Assembly: GCA_002914845.1 (NCBI GenBank)
Contig: JXTC01000523.1
Coordinates: 144,582-208,581, forward strand
Direction of reading: 5' to 3'
Length of the DNA stretch: 64,000 nt
Source of the DNA: Trema orientale
Taxonomy: Eukaryota; Streptophyta; Magnoliopsida; Rosales; Cannabaceae
The notes beneath the pieces were generated by a model. It ran no database searches. It was not told the DNA's origin and saw only the letters and a program-made list of their open reading frames with translations. Positions 35,646 to 48,500 of the stretch are shown here, piece after piece. A program made the position numbers and the translations under genes. Each line of letters starts with the position of its first letter. Within the stretch, counting starts at the first letter, position 1.

Positions 35646-36618
35646 GTGTGTTCCTAATATTACTCTACTAAAAGTATAGAGAAATTTTCGTTTTATGACA
35701 TTTCCCCTTATTTTATACAAAGGTAGCTACCGATTTTTCTATATGTTAAAACAAAATGTCTTTGGTCTTCATGTTGGTAAGTATGATCACATGTACTAGT
35801 CCATTTTTTCTAATCGATTAATGTTTTTCAAAGAGAAACTAGTTAACTAATTGCACAACTGTGTTGAAGGCATTTTTGTGATGGCTGTCTAATTTAATGT
35901 AGATGAATTATGGCGGTCGACGGGTCAAATTTCTTGATTGGAATTCGACTATGAATAATAATAAAATCGCAATAAATAGTAAAACAAAACAAAAAATTTA
36001 GTGTAGTTCAGTCCCAAAAAAATGACCTACGTATTCACGGTCGTTTTTCTACAATATGAGAGAGATTACAAAATAGCATAGAGTCTCGATGTGAGAGCTC
36101 TAGTAAGTATTTTTGTGTATGATTTTGAGTGTCTCTTGATTGTTTTTAATTGTTTTTGTATAGAATAGTTAGATTAAGCCTCCTTTATAATTTCGTGAAT
36201 AGGAAACTATATAATAAAATACTAACCAGAGCTCTTTTCAAGGGAGAAAATTGGCATGTTTCAAAGTTCAGGGGCTAACTTGATATAATGTACATTAGAC
36301 GGTCTAAACTAAAATTTGAGATTTTAGATAATATTTGAAAAAAAACTAAAAGACAGGGTGTTTATGTAATATTTTTAAAATCTTAGGAGTACTGACGTTG
36401 ATACATTTAATCTTACATTTAATTCATGGGGCTCATTCGAACTTAGACAAAAATTATTAAAGGGGTACGAATGAGAATTTCCCTTTCAAATTTCAGTTGC
36501 TTCCTTCCCTAGTTCCCTCCTTTAAAACCTAAAAACATCCAAATATTCTCTCATACTGAACGTAAAGACTTGGACAATACATCCGCAATTTGAAAAAGAG
36601 CTCCGTAACTGTACGGAC
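35646..36618 (+). promoter_or_regulatory. Spacer and promoter region of Alfin-like copy 4
   Basis: AT-rich. The final ~140 bases (TTTCAGTTGCTTCCTTCCCT, GTTCCCTCC, then the CTGTACGGACATGG start context) match the upstream regions of copies 3 and 6. Nothing else recognised. Confidence 0.4.
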
Positions 36619-38480
36619 ATGGAAGGAGGAGGAGGACGACTGTCCTTGGTGGATGAGGCCTTCGAGAACTTCGAGGGCTCTAGAAACGGCATCATCATAG
36701 CCCTCACCACTGGTCTTGCTCATCATACTTCCATTTCTCTTTCGTTTCTTTCTCCTTTATTTATTTTCTTGAGTTCGTACGTAATTTGAGTTTCTTTAAT
36801 TTCTTTCTTTTAAATGGGAATGTTCTTTTGTGTTTTTGAAGGTTCGGAAGAATTTTATCGACAATGCGATCCTGGTTGGTGTTCTTTCTTCTTCAACCAT
36901 GTCTGTGCCTTTCTCTGGGAAGTATTCCTCTGTATTTGCTGTTACATTCTTTACGTTAATTTTGAGCACTACGCCTTCTCCCTTTTTTTGCTTTCCTAAT
37001 CAAAGAAAGTTTTTCCACTAGTCATTATAATTTTTAACTGTTTGGTCCTCAAGAAAATATCTTGTCGAATTACGAATTTCAAGCAATCTTCTTATTATCT
37101 AAAGCCATGCTACTTTATTTGATTCCATTATGCGACATTTTATAATATACTTACTTAAATTACAATTTATGTTTAATGTATATATATGTTTTAGAGAGGG
37201 AGAGTCTTTGCCTCCTTGGTTTATCGAGTGGAGATTGGCAAGTTAGTCCACCTGGTGATGTTCCTTCGAAACTCCCACTGAAGGCATTAACTTATCAAGA
37301 GATGGGACCGCAAAAGAGAGCTGGTTGCGCGCAGTTGCCGCGCACTGTCATTCATGGTTACTTGCATTGGCTTTCTATCCTGCTCTTGGATTTACCTTGG
37401 ACAAAGCTGACAGGTACATGTATCCTTAGTTTCCTACCTTCTAGTTAGTTCCATGCACGTACTTCATCTAATTCTTTTATTTTATAATCTTTTTAACATA
37501 TATAAAGCACAATTAATGGTAAATATTGAGTCGGTCTTATTCAAATTTGAGGGGTTTTCTTTTGTTTCCATCTTTTGCATGAAGATATCGTATATGTCAT
37601 TGTCAAATTTGTGATTTTTGAGTTGTGGGAGACTAGGTGACAGAGAAAAATGATAAGTACAGGTAATAATGATAATATAGACAGATATGTTTCTCAAATG
37701 GACTTCTTTTCTGATAAAACATAGGGGTCAGAACTTGTAATTGGCGTACATGACTTGAATGTTTAATTTATTGCTTTCTTTCAAGTATGTAACGCACTTT
37801 CTGGTGTAGGCAACGTCTCTTCACCATGATAAATGGTCTGCCAACTGTTTATGAGGTTGTGAAAGAAGCCACAGAGAAACAACCGATGTTGAAGCCATCA
37901 ACAGTTTCAAATCACAGAACCAACAAATCCAAGTCAAGGCGCTCTAAAGATCAGGCACAAATATTTTTTTCATTTCCAAGTCTCTTTGCTTTTTAACTAA
38001 TTTGGACAGCCACATGGTACGCAAGTACAATGTACGAACACTCAAGCTTTTAGCTAGCCTCTGATCAGTATCCGGAAATTGGCTAGATTTTCTCAAATCC
38101 TTTTATCACATCCACAGTTCGATCAGTATACATAAGCGAATCAAATCATCAATTATTGTCATATACAACCCTCATAATATATGTGTTTGATTATTAAAAT
38201 CGTGTTATTGGAACAGCGAGGGAAAAATCCCAATGAGGGGAATCCGAAGAATAATATTGAAGATGAGGAATTAGACGATGACGAAGTTAATGAGGTCGAC
38301 GGAGACAACTTATGTGGTATATGTTTGAAAAAGGATGCTTCATACAGGTTCTGGATTTGTTGCGACGTATGTGATAAGTGGTTTCATGGGAAGTGTGTTG
38401 GTATCACTGAAGCCAGTGCTAAGCACATCGACAAGTACATGTGCCCTTTATGCAAAAGGCGCAAGAGAGCACCGCCTTGA
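36619..38480 (+). pseudogene. Alfin-like copy 4, frameshifted
   Basis: Exons align with copy 1: 36,619-36,712, 36,842-36,874, 37,195-37,413, 37,810 to about 37,950, and 38,205-38,480. Exon 3 is 7 bp shorter than in copy 3 at the LP-EP-LGI site, shifting the frame. The exon 4 donor (GAGGTAC in relatives) is altered to GATCAGGCAC, and the exon 5 acceptor lacks AG (GTG before TTATTGG). The PHD exon itself is open and complete (CGIC, CDVC, HGKC, CPLC) and ends RKRAPP. A product like the family's is unlikely. Its intron after exon 3 resembles that of copy 2. Confidence 0.85.
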
Positions 38481-39138
38481 CATAGCAATAATAATGTTAT
38501 GTTAGTCTCCCTGCTTTTAGTAATGTTGTGTTAGATTCAGCTAAATGTGTTACTATGAATGTAGCTATACTGGATCCATATTGGTCTGGCATTTGTAGTT
38601 GGTACTTTCTTGAGGATTTTTTTTTTTCAAATATAAACCAGTTAACTAATCCCATTGCTGTCCGATCTTAAATTCACTAGAAATTGTCCAATTTAGATAG
38701 GAGATTCTTTGATCTGAATGTTGAATCTGGAATGTAAGGAGTTATAATTTAAATAAAAGACATCAGAATGTAATGTTGAAAAACAAGAGAGCCTTCATTT
38801 TTTTCGTTCTCGAAAAAAACAATTCTAATGGTAAAAACAAAGAATGAGCTATTTGAACGAAAAAATCGAATTATTGAAAGTAAAACAAACATTCATTTGA
38901 ATAAACCATTAAATAAAAAAATTGGATTGTTAAATCATTACCTATATTGGATGTAAGAATAATAGGCATTTTTGGACTCATCTTTTCCAGTTGCAATTCG
39001 AAATTACTACACACTCTCTTCCAATTAAATGTTGTTTAATTTTTTTTTCATAAAAGGAAAATGTTGGTTTATTTTAGTCGAAAAATCACTAAAAAAAAAA
39101 AATATCGAAAAATTAACTTATAAAAAAATTTAAAATAG
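38481..39138. other. 3' flank of copy 4 and spacer
   Basis: The first ~130 bases share the AL 3'UTR block (GGATCCATATTGGTCTGGCA). The rest is AT-rich without features. Confidence 0.4.
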
Positions 39139-39140
39139 TA

Positions 39141-39280
39141 GGAGTGCCCCTACGTAGGGTCCTGTCTATTCACCGTTGGATGGGAATCTGTATATAAATA
39201 GATTCTCCACAGATTCCCGTTATTCCCCATAGATTCCCATCCAACGATAATTAAGGCATGACCCTACGTAGGGACGCCCC
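39141..39280. mobile_element. Tc1/mariner-type MITE with TA target duplication
   Basis: A 140-bp element. The left end is GGAGTGCCCCTACGTAGGGT, and the reverse complement of the right end is GGGGCGTCCCTACGTAGGGT. The inner inverted block GTTGGATGGGAATCT pairs as well. TA flanks both ends (39,139-39,140 and 39,281-39,282). The short duplication suggests a Stowaway-like origin, though the termini are not the classic CTCCCTCC. Confidence 0.72.
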
Positions 39281-39443
39281 TATCGTAGCCATCCCCAAAT
39301 TTAAAAGTCAAAAATAAAATTTTACATTTTAGTCAATTCAAAGAAATTTTGCTATAGTGAGTCAGTGAGCGTCATGTCTACATTACTGCCATTTCTCCAA
39401 AATAATTCTGCTGTTCAAAAACAAGCCCGCCTACTGTACGGAC

Positions 39444-41240
39444 ATGGAAGGAGGACGAGGACAAGTGTTGCCGGTGGATTGTGTCTTCAAGAATTTCAGG
39501 GCCCGTTTCTTGATTTCTTTTTCTTTCTTTCTTTCTTTTAATTGCCATTAATTTCTGTGTGTCTTTATTTGAAGATTTTGAAGAATTTTATCGAGATTGC
39601 GATCCTGCTGGTCAAGGTTCATTCTTCTTTCACTATGTTTGTATTTTTTGGGAAGTATTCCTCTGGATTTGTAGTTACAAATCTACGTTGATCATGGTAT
39701 AGTGCATGCATGGACGGATTGACGTTGATCATGGTATATTGCATCATGTGCATGCATTTGTTCTTTTGAGTAGGCATGATTTTTTTATTTATTTATTTTT
39801 TCATTTTCCTAATATTTAATTAGTCCAAAACTTGCGTCAAATGCGGGCTCTAAAGAAAGTTTGGTGCTTTGGAAAAAAACTTGTCCAATTTGGACTTTCA
39901 AATATGCAGTCTTCTTACTAGCCTTGTACATGCCTATGTAGTTAATTTTTATTATTTGCTATGGTGTGATCCATATATGTGACATTTGCTTATTTCATTT
40001 GCGTAATTATGTTTAATGTGTACGTTTTACAGACGGAGAATCTTTTCCTCTTTGGTTTACTGAATGAAAAATGGCTAGTAATTAGTCCATGTCCTCACGA
40101 AAATTCTTTGACGCGATCGAGAGAACCCACATTAGGCATCAACTTCTCAGGACATTCGTTGTCAAAAGGGGATTGGTTTCATTGCCATTCAGTGATTCAT
40201 GGTTAATTGCGTCAGCTTTCTTTCACGGTGGTAATTTTGACCAAGCTGACAGGTGCATATGTTTCCTACACACTCTTCATGTTATGCACTTATGCTCTCA
40301 ACATTTGATCATGTTGAAGTTTGCTAGATAGGAGAAGATACTTTGCCCCGTTGAGACTTAGTCTTCTATTATTTCATTAGGTGAATAACAATTTAAACAT
40401 AACAATATGGCAAACATGGAATTGGTCGCACTCAAATTTTGAGGGATTTTCTTTTGTGTCCAGCTCATTGCCAAATTTGTGTTTTCGGAATTTTTTTTTT
40501 GTAGGCTCACGTACTGGTTCGTGGGACTGTGTAACAGAGGAAAATGATGATGCAGGGGAATAACTAATAATAACCATAGTAACAATGGACATGTTTGTCA
40601 AATAGACTCATTTTCTTATAAAACATGCATAGGGTTCAGAACTTGTAATTGGCCGCATACATAACTTGAATGTTTCTTTATCATTCTATTAAGTACTAAA
40701 CGCATTTTCTGATGTAGGCAACCGATGTAGAAATCTACAGTTTCAAATCGCAGAACCAACAAATCCAAGTCAAGCTCTAAAGGGGTACAAATATTTTTCA
40801 TTAAATAATGTATGTCTCTTTGTTTTAACCATTTTGGACAGCCAAATGGTACGCAAGTACTGCAATGTTAATGCGTGTACGTATTAGTTTTTAGCCTTTG
40901 ATCAATATTGGAAATTAGATTTTAAAATCCTGTTATTATCTCACATCCACCTCCAATTCAGTCACTGAACACCTTGAATGCTTAAGGTTCTCGTTACTTA
41001 AATCTAAATGTCGGATGTTGTCAAGGTTTTTTTGTTATATGCAACCCTACTCATATGTCTCTGATTATTAAAAAAAGCCCAAGGGTACTGAAGACGAAGA
41101 GTAAAATTTAGACATGGAAGAGTATGAAGACACAGAGACCTCATGCGGTGCATGTAGGGAATTTTCTTCACATGAGTTAAGGATTCGTTGCGACATTATG
41201 CAAGACGCCGTTTCATGGGAAGTGTATGAATATCACAGCC
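39444..41240 (+). pseudogene. Alfin-like copy 5, heavily decayed
   Basis: The remnants keep array order. Exon 1 starts at 39,444 (MEGGRGQVLPVDCVFKNF) but stops matching at about 39,504. Exon 2 is at about 39,575-39,607 (DFEEFYRDCDP). Exon 3 is at about 40,033-40,252 ([31 protein letters not shown]), then a frameshift leads to HG and a stop. Exon 4 is short, at about 40,718-40,785 (TVSNRRTNKSKSSSKG-like). Exon 5 at about 41,075-41,235 has scattered damage in the finger (CGACREFS, FHGKCMNIT-like). It is the most worn member, so it is probably one of the older losses of function. Confidence 0.85.
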
Positions 41241-42356
41241 TTGACATCACAAACCGGCTGGCCTATTCACTCCGCTTTTGCTAACAATGTTATGTTCTAT
41301 TTCGAGGGTTAGGGAGGGAAGGAGGAGGTTCTCGGTCAAATTAATGTTGTTCACCTTTTTGTACGTATTTAATTATAAGATAATTTATGGCAAAGAAAAC
41401 AGTGCTATAGTTCTAACTTCAGAAATGGTAAAAGTCCACATGCATGACTCGCATGCATGCATGAAGTGCAATCTCCATGACCATGCTCTAGGATGAAACT
41501 AATGTATATAGTTCCAAAAACAGTAGGATTTATTCACAAAAATCTCTCAATTGTTTTCAAATAACTTGCAAAATTTTCAAAATAGGAGAAATGAGTAGAT
41601 GTAATTAACGTTATAGGGAAATCAAAATCATCCATGTCACAAGCCAAGTACTAGACAGAGCAATACTATAATGCATTTGAGGTTTTTAGTACGTAGTACC
41701 AAACACTAACACTAATAGAAATGAGAGAACTATCAAACTATTTCAGATGGGCTCCCTTTATTAGCGCTGCACAGGTGTGGCCTTTAGCATTTTTCTAAAC
41801 TATACTAAATATATGACAATTGCAAAAACAGCCAAAATAATTTTGTGCTCTCTTTCAATTAACGTATCAATAAGGTGTTTCTTTTTTTTTTTTTCGTTTT
41901 AATAATGAAAAAATAAACAATGGGAAATTATATTGATATTTGGGAATTTACGTAAATATTGCAGTGAATAAGTGGCGACAACCCCTGGTTTGAAAAATTA
42001 ATGAAATTTTCTTGTCATACACAGCTCTATTAAGTGTTATTTTAATAGACTAAAAGTTAAAAGTAAAATTTTCATCAAATCTAACTAAAGGAAAGAGTAT
42101 CTTTGTAATTTGTTTAAATTTTTAAAGTGTTAATATAAATGCTTTTTAATTTAATTAAGGCTTCCAATGTAATTAACAGAAATCAGATAGCAGTACTGCA
42201 ATTATTCATTTCAAATTTTAGTTGCCTACTTCTCTTGTTCCCTCCTATATTATAAACATCCCATTATCTCTCTTTCTTCGTTAGTGAACATCGCGTAGTA
42301 TACTTTTCCCAAAACTAATTCTGTAATTCGAAAACAAGCTCTACAACTGTACGGAC
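41241..42356 (+). promoter_or_regulatory. Spacer and promoter region of Alfin-like copy 6
   Basis: The only recognisable item is the array-wide upstream block just before 42,300 (TTTCAAATTTTAGTTGCC, TTCTCTTGTTCCCTCCTA, TATTATAAAC) and the CTGTACGGACATGG start context. Confidence 0.45.
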
Positions 42357-42587
42357 ATGGACGGAGGAGGAGGAGGAAGAAGAGGAGGAGGAGGAGGAGT
42401 GGACCGCGGCTCTTTGGTTCAAGATGTCTTCAAGAGTTTCGAGGCCCGTAGAGCTGGCATCATCAGAGCTCTCACCACTGGTCTTGCTCATCGTTCTTTC
42501 TCCTTTATTTCTTTTTCTTTTTTCTTTTCTTGACTTTTTGTTCTTGGTGGTATTATTTTCTTATACCATATATATAAATATACACAC

Positions 42588-45500
42588 TGTTGACGGAGGT
42601 TTTGTCAACAATGAATATAGAAAATTGCGAGATGTGGCTTGTGTGTGAAAAGGGTTGATAAATTAAAGTAAATAAGGAGACACAAATTTTATAGTGGTTC
42701 AGTCCAAAAAAAGATGAGCCTATATCCACTGTTCTTCATTATTTTCTGGAGAATTACAAGAGTTTCTCTAAGTCTCAAGGTGAGAGCAAAGAGAGAACTA
42801 GAGAGAGAGAATTACAGAGAAAGTGTATAGTGAAGTAATTGTGTCGTGAATTATAATGAGATTGTGATACGAACCTCGCCAACCTGTGACGAAACCCGAA
42901 ACAAGGATGATGCCTAGGACCATTCTACAATCAGATTCGGATGGGAAACCTCGACCCAACACCTATAAAGAGATGTGAACCTTGGTATAAAGGAAGATGC
43001 CACAATCAAGGATGGAAAACTCGATTAATAAGTCAAGGGATAAACACCACAGAGAAATCTGATAAGTTCGAATATGTTCTCAAAGAACCAAAGAGAAATT
43101 GCTCTCAATTTTTGATGAATTGTAATCTTCTATTATTGAATGAAAAGTGTACAATATATATAGGCGAAAGCCACGAAATTATCAGTCCTAAAACTATTAA
43201 AAACGCCTAAAAAAAAAACACCTAACGGAACTTACCCAAACTAGAAAAAGAAAGTAGGAAAATAACCCTAAAAACTATGCTAAATTCGTTCCTAATTAAA
43301 AGGAAGTCAAATCTGACTTTACAAACCACTAATCAGCCAATTAGATGCCAATAAAGAAAAGGAAACAAGTAATTAAATCATTTTGGGAAACTAGTAACAA
43401 AATTGGAAAGTAAGCTTGTAAGCTAGTAATTCACGCACCTCTTGAACAGTTCCCCTTGGAGAGCCTTTTCTAGAATATTCCAAAGCTTGAATAATGGAAA
43501 TCCAACCTTGTGGACCATGTATAACATCATCCTTGGGCCTCTAAGAATTTATCTCAGTCCAAATGCTTTAAATCAGCCCATTGAAAGACTCCTTGAACCT
43601 TTTAGCTCGAACTCTTATAACCGGTCCAATTGGAACTTGAATTGAATCCGCATTCCATGTTTTCATGCGTGCCATGTTCTCATTAGATTGAGCCCCCTTT
43701 ATATAGGTGAGACTGACTCAATGTTTCCTAATTACACAAAAGGTAAGTGTATAATCAGAAAATACAATTTTGAGTAATAATATACAATCGGGTAACTTCT
43801 CAAATTAAAATAGAGGAACTACTCGATCCCCATTCAGAAGTTCATTTCCTTTTTATACTGGTCGCACCTATCATATTTGGAAGAGGTCGCACTATAATCT
43901 AGAAAACATATGTGCGGCCTGATGTAGACCAATCATCGACTTTCCTCTTTCGTCATTGACCGTATATCCTTTCATGAATTTCCTTCATAATGTAGTATGC
44001 TTGTTCTTCGTCAATACACAGCAATAATGGCGAGCTAAAACTTCTTCGATAAAGCTTTCCATCATGATAATATAGCGAGCTGCCTTCATCCTCAGTCCTT
44101 TGCATCGTCTTTATTCTTGGGAAGTTCGCCGTTTTGTAAAAACTTCATTATGGAATCTATCCATATAGGTCTCTGATGTACGGGCAAGGTTACCTGAGGC
44201 TCCACTTCAATGCTTGGTTTTGCGAGTAATTCAACTGGAACTACATTCAGCAGCTCTGTGTCTTTCGTTGAGGCGAGCTTGGCTAGAGCATCCGCTTGAG
44301 TATTTTTAGTTCGAGAAAGAAGCTGAATACTATAGGCAGAAAACATCGAGAACAATCGTTGCACCTCCTGTAAATAGGCCAGTATTTTTTCTCCTCTCGC
44401 TTGATAATCGCCGATCACTTGACAAACTACCAACTGAAAGTCACGATATACTTCGATCATTTTGACCTTCATTTCTTGTGCGAGCTTGAGTTCGGCTATC
44501 AATGCTTCATATTCTGCCTCATTGTTTGATGCTGGAAATCCAAATCGGAGTGCACAGTGAATATTATGCCCTTCAGGACTGATTAGCATTAAGCCCGCAT
44601 CTACACCATTCTCATTTGACGACCCGTCGACATATAGTTTTCATAGCCTTGATAAGTCCAAAGCGGGTTTTTCGACTACTTCGGTGGGAAGATTGACGTC
44701 ATAAGTAAACTCTGCAATAAAATCTGCAAGAGCTTGACCTTTGATCGCAACACGAGGTCAAAAATTGATGTCGAATTGGCTCAACTCAACTGCCAACTTG
44801 AGTAGTCGTCCTGATGCTTCCGATTTTTGTAAGACCTGCTTTAGAGGAAAATTTGTAAAAACCTCAATGGAATGAGCATGAAAATAAGGTCGAAGTTTTC
44901 TGGATGCGATAACAAGTGCTAATGCCAGCTTCTCCATCTCTGGGTATCTTATTTCGGCATCGAGTAATCTCTTACTTACATAATAGACAGGTCGCTGTAT
45001 ATTTTTTTCTTCTCGAATTAATGCGGCACTTGTCGCATATTTGGAAACAGCGAGATATGAGTACAGCTTTTCCCCTAATTTTGGCTTTGACAAGAGTGGA
45101 GGAGAACCCAAGTGTTTCTTTAGTTCTTTGAACGCCTGTTCGCACTTCTCGGTCTACTCGAACTTCTTCGATCCTTTCAGCACCTCGAAGAGTGGTTGGT
45201 ATTTGTCAGTGGATCTAGACACAAATCGACTTAGTGTGGCCACTCTTCCCACCAGGCTCTGCACGTCTTTTGGTTTACGAGGCGAATGCATGTCAATTAG
45301 CGCTTGAATTTTTTGTGGATTAGCTTCAATGCCTCGCTGATTGACCATGAATCCCAGAAATTTCCCAGATCCTACACCAAACGCACATTTCTGGGGATTT
45401 AGCTTCATCTGGTACTTCTGGAGAATTTTGAACATTTCATCGAGATGTTTCACATGATCTTCAGTTTTCTTCGACTTCACTAGCATGTCATCAACGTATA

Positions 45501-48500
45501 CTTCCATTGTCTTGACAATTTGTTTAGCAAACATCATATTGACAAGACGTTGATAAGTTGCTCCTGCGTTGATGAGTCTAAAAGGCATCTTCTTATAGCA
45601 ATACAACCCTCGATTAGTGATGAACGAAGTATGCTCTTCATCTAACTCGTACATGGGAATCTGGTTATATCCAGAATATGCGTCCATAAAGCATAAAAGT
45701 TTGTGCCCGGACGTCGCATCTACCAGCTGATCAATTCTTGGGAGTGGGAAACTGTCCTTCGGGCAAGCTTTGTTGAGATAAGTGAAATCAATATAAGTTC
45801 TCCACTTCCCGTTGGGTTTCTTTACCAAAATTGGGTTTGTGAGCCAGTTTGGGTAAAAAGATTCCCTGATGAACTCAATTTCGAGCAGCTTGTCCACCTC
45901 TTCCTTTAATGCAACATAGCGCTCTAGATCCATCGCCCTTCTTTTCTGACGAACTGGCTTCTTCGTTGTATCTATGTTGAGGCGATGACACATGACATTC
46001 GGATCAATCCCCACCATATCTGAATGTTGCCATGCGAAGATGTCCAGATTCGATTTTAGAAAGGCGATCATTGTAGCTCGCACGGATTCTTGAATTTTAA
46101 CCTCAATTTTAAGCACCTTTGAAGACTCATCGATTGACAAATCTTCCAGATCTTCTATGGGTCCAGTTTTGACCTCTTCATCGATTTCTCGAGGATCGAG
46201 ATCTTCGACTGGCGCTTTGGTCGACGCTTCGCTTTGAAACTGGACCATCATTGTGCGAGGTGTCACGTCTTTCGCTGCGAGCTTCAATGAGTTATTTTAG
46301 CAAGTTTGTACATCGTATTGGTTACCTTGTACTTTACCCACTCCGTGTTGTGTCGAGAACTTCATGGCGAGATGATAAATTGAAGTAACAGCTCGAAGTT
46401 CCCTTAGAGTTGGTCTTCCTAATACAGCATTAAATGCAGAGGGATAATCAACAACCAAAAATTGAGTCATTACCGTTGAAACTCTAGGATAAGTTCCGAC
46501 GTTAACCATTAGCTCAATCATGCCCCTAGGCATTATGCTATCCCCATTAAATCCGTAGACCGGAGTGACAATGGGTTTTAAGTCGGAGTCACTCAACCCC
46601 ATCTTCTTGAAGGCGTCATAATATAGGATGTCAACAACACTTCCATTATCGATCAATACTCGCCATAATTGAGTGCTTCCACAATTGATTTTAATGACTA
46701 GTGCGTCATTATGCGGATAATGGACTTCCCTCGCGTCCTGCTCTGTGAAGGTGATATCCATATCAGGTACCCGTTGAAGTTTTTGTGGTCGCTGCTCAAG
46801 ATGCATAACGTTGGTCAATGGCTGCTGTCGAGCTTCTCTCGCATACCTATCTTGTGCCCTCCTCGAATCTCCTCCAACATGCGGTCCCCCGAAAATAGTT
46901 CGCACTTCACGCTGTACTTCGGGAGGTCGCTGATAGTTTTCTTCTCTCCTTTCATTATTTTATCGGGTGTACTGCCGCAATCGCCCTTCTTTTATTAATC
47001 TTTCGATCTCGTCTTTCAGGGCGTAGCAGTTGTTGGTATCATGCCCAATATCGGTATGATACCGGCAAAACTTGTTGGGATCACGTTTCGCTCTTTCCCG
47101 TTTAATTGGCTCCAGTTGATGATATCGCTCTTGCTGATTTGTGACCACATAGATATGATCTATGGGTGCACTTAGCTCAGTATAGTTATTGAATCTCATA
47201 GGAGCTTTTGGAACTTCCTGCCTCTTCAATTCCGGCTACTTCTCAGTTGACTGCTCGTTTTTCCTCTTGTTTGACTTTTTGTAATTATTGTTATTGGTCG
47301 TGGTCGCATCTTTAGTTGAATCTTTTCCTCCTCCCTTCGTCTTGTTAAGATTCTCTCGTGAAGATTCTACTCTTAGATGACGACCAACTCGTCGATAGAA
47401 GTCTTTAAGAGTTCTGTATTCCCGCTCGAGCAGCTCTTCCCATAATTTAGTTTCAGCTCACACCCCGGCCATCAACAAAGTTAAAACTCCTCTTTCATGT
47501 GGGTTGCTCACTTTCGCTAATTCTGAGGTAAAGTGATTGAGATAAGATCGCAGAGTTTCCTCTGGACCTTGTCGAATGGCAAACAAACTAATTAATGGAA
47601 CAGTGAAATTTTTGGCAGCCTGAAACTGTCTTAAGAACGCAGTCTGAAGTTGTTGCCAAGACGAGATCGAACCAGACTGGAGTCCTCGAAACCACTTCTT
47701 CACTGCTCCCGTGAGAGTTACAGTAAAGCATCTGCATCGTGCGAGGTCATCGACCCGGTGGAGCTCCATCAGATTGTTGAAGTGGTCCATATGGTCCTGT
47801 GGGTCAGTTTTCCCATCAAATGTGTTTATGGTGGGAAGTTTAAATCCAACAAGTAAGGCAGCTGCTCGAACTTTCTCGTTAAATGGCGATTGATGATATC
47901 CATCAACAAGCTCATCATCCTAGCCAGCAATGGTCTCTAGTGCAATCCTCAAATTATGGACATCAATATTTGGAGGAAAAGCATTAATTGGTGGCTGGGG
48001 CGGTCTTTGATCGTTGTTGCGATGTGCAGCAGCAGCTTGGTTAGGCAGGGTTTGCTGCGACCTTTGTGAAGATTCTACTGTAATAGTGTGACGAGATCGA
48101 CTTCATTCGTGACGATGCATTATTGATCGCTCATGGCTACGCCGCTGTTCCAGGTGTTGTCTCAAGTTCACAGGATTCTGCCTGGGTTCCCTGCTGATTC
48201 TTTCGAAGATGCTCCTCGATTGACGATTCTGCTCACTGCTTCGACGATCTCGACTGACGGTTGCTCTCCTTGAAGGTTGTCCACGATCAGTGCTCGAACT
48301 CCCGGTACCAGATTCTTGTGGTAAGTCTGCAACCTTACCTTTCCCCTTGGAGGCGCGATCAGCATGACGCTCTGGTTAGGTTCTGGGCAGATCGTGATTC
48401 CCTGTCTCTCGGATCTGAATTCCTCTCTCAAGCTGTCGAGTAGAGCGATCTCTGGGGCATTCTTGTTGTGGTGGAGTGACCATCTGTCCTTTAACAAGTC

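Noticed and set aside
43442-43645. 67-codon open frame within the nested LTR insert
   Set aside because: No recognisable domain; it lies in a non-coding LTR-like insert.
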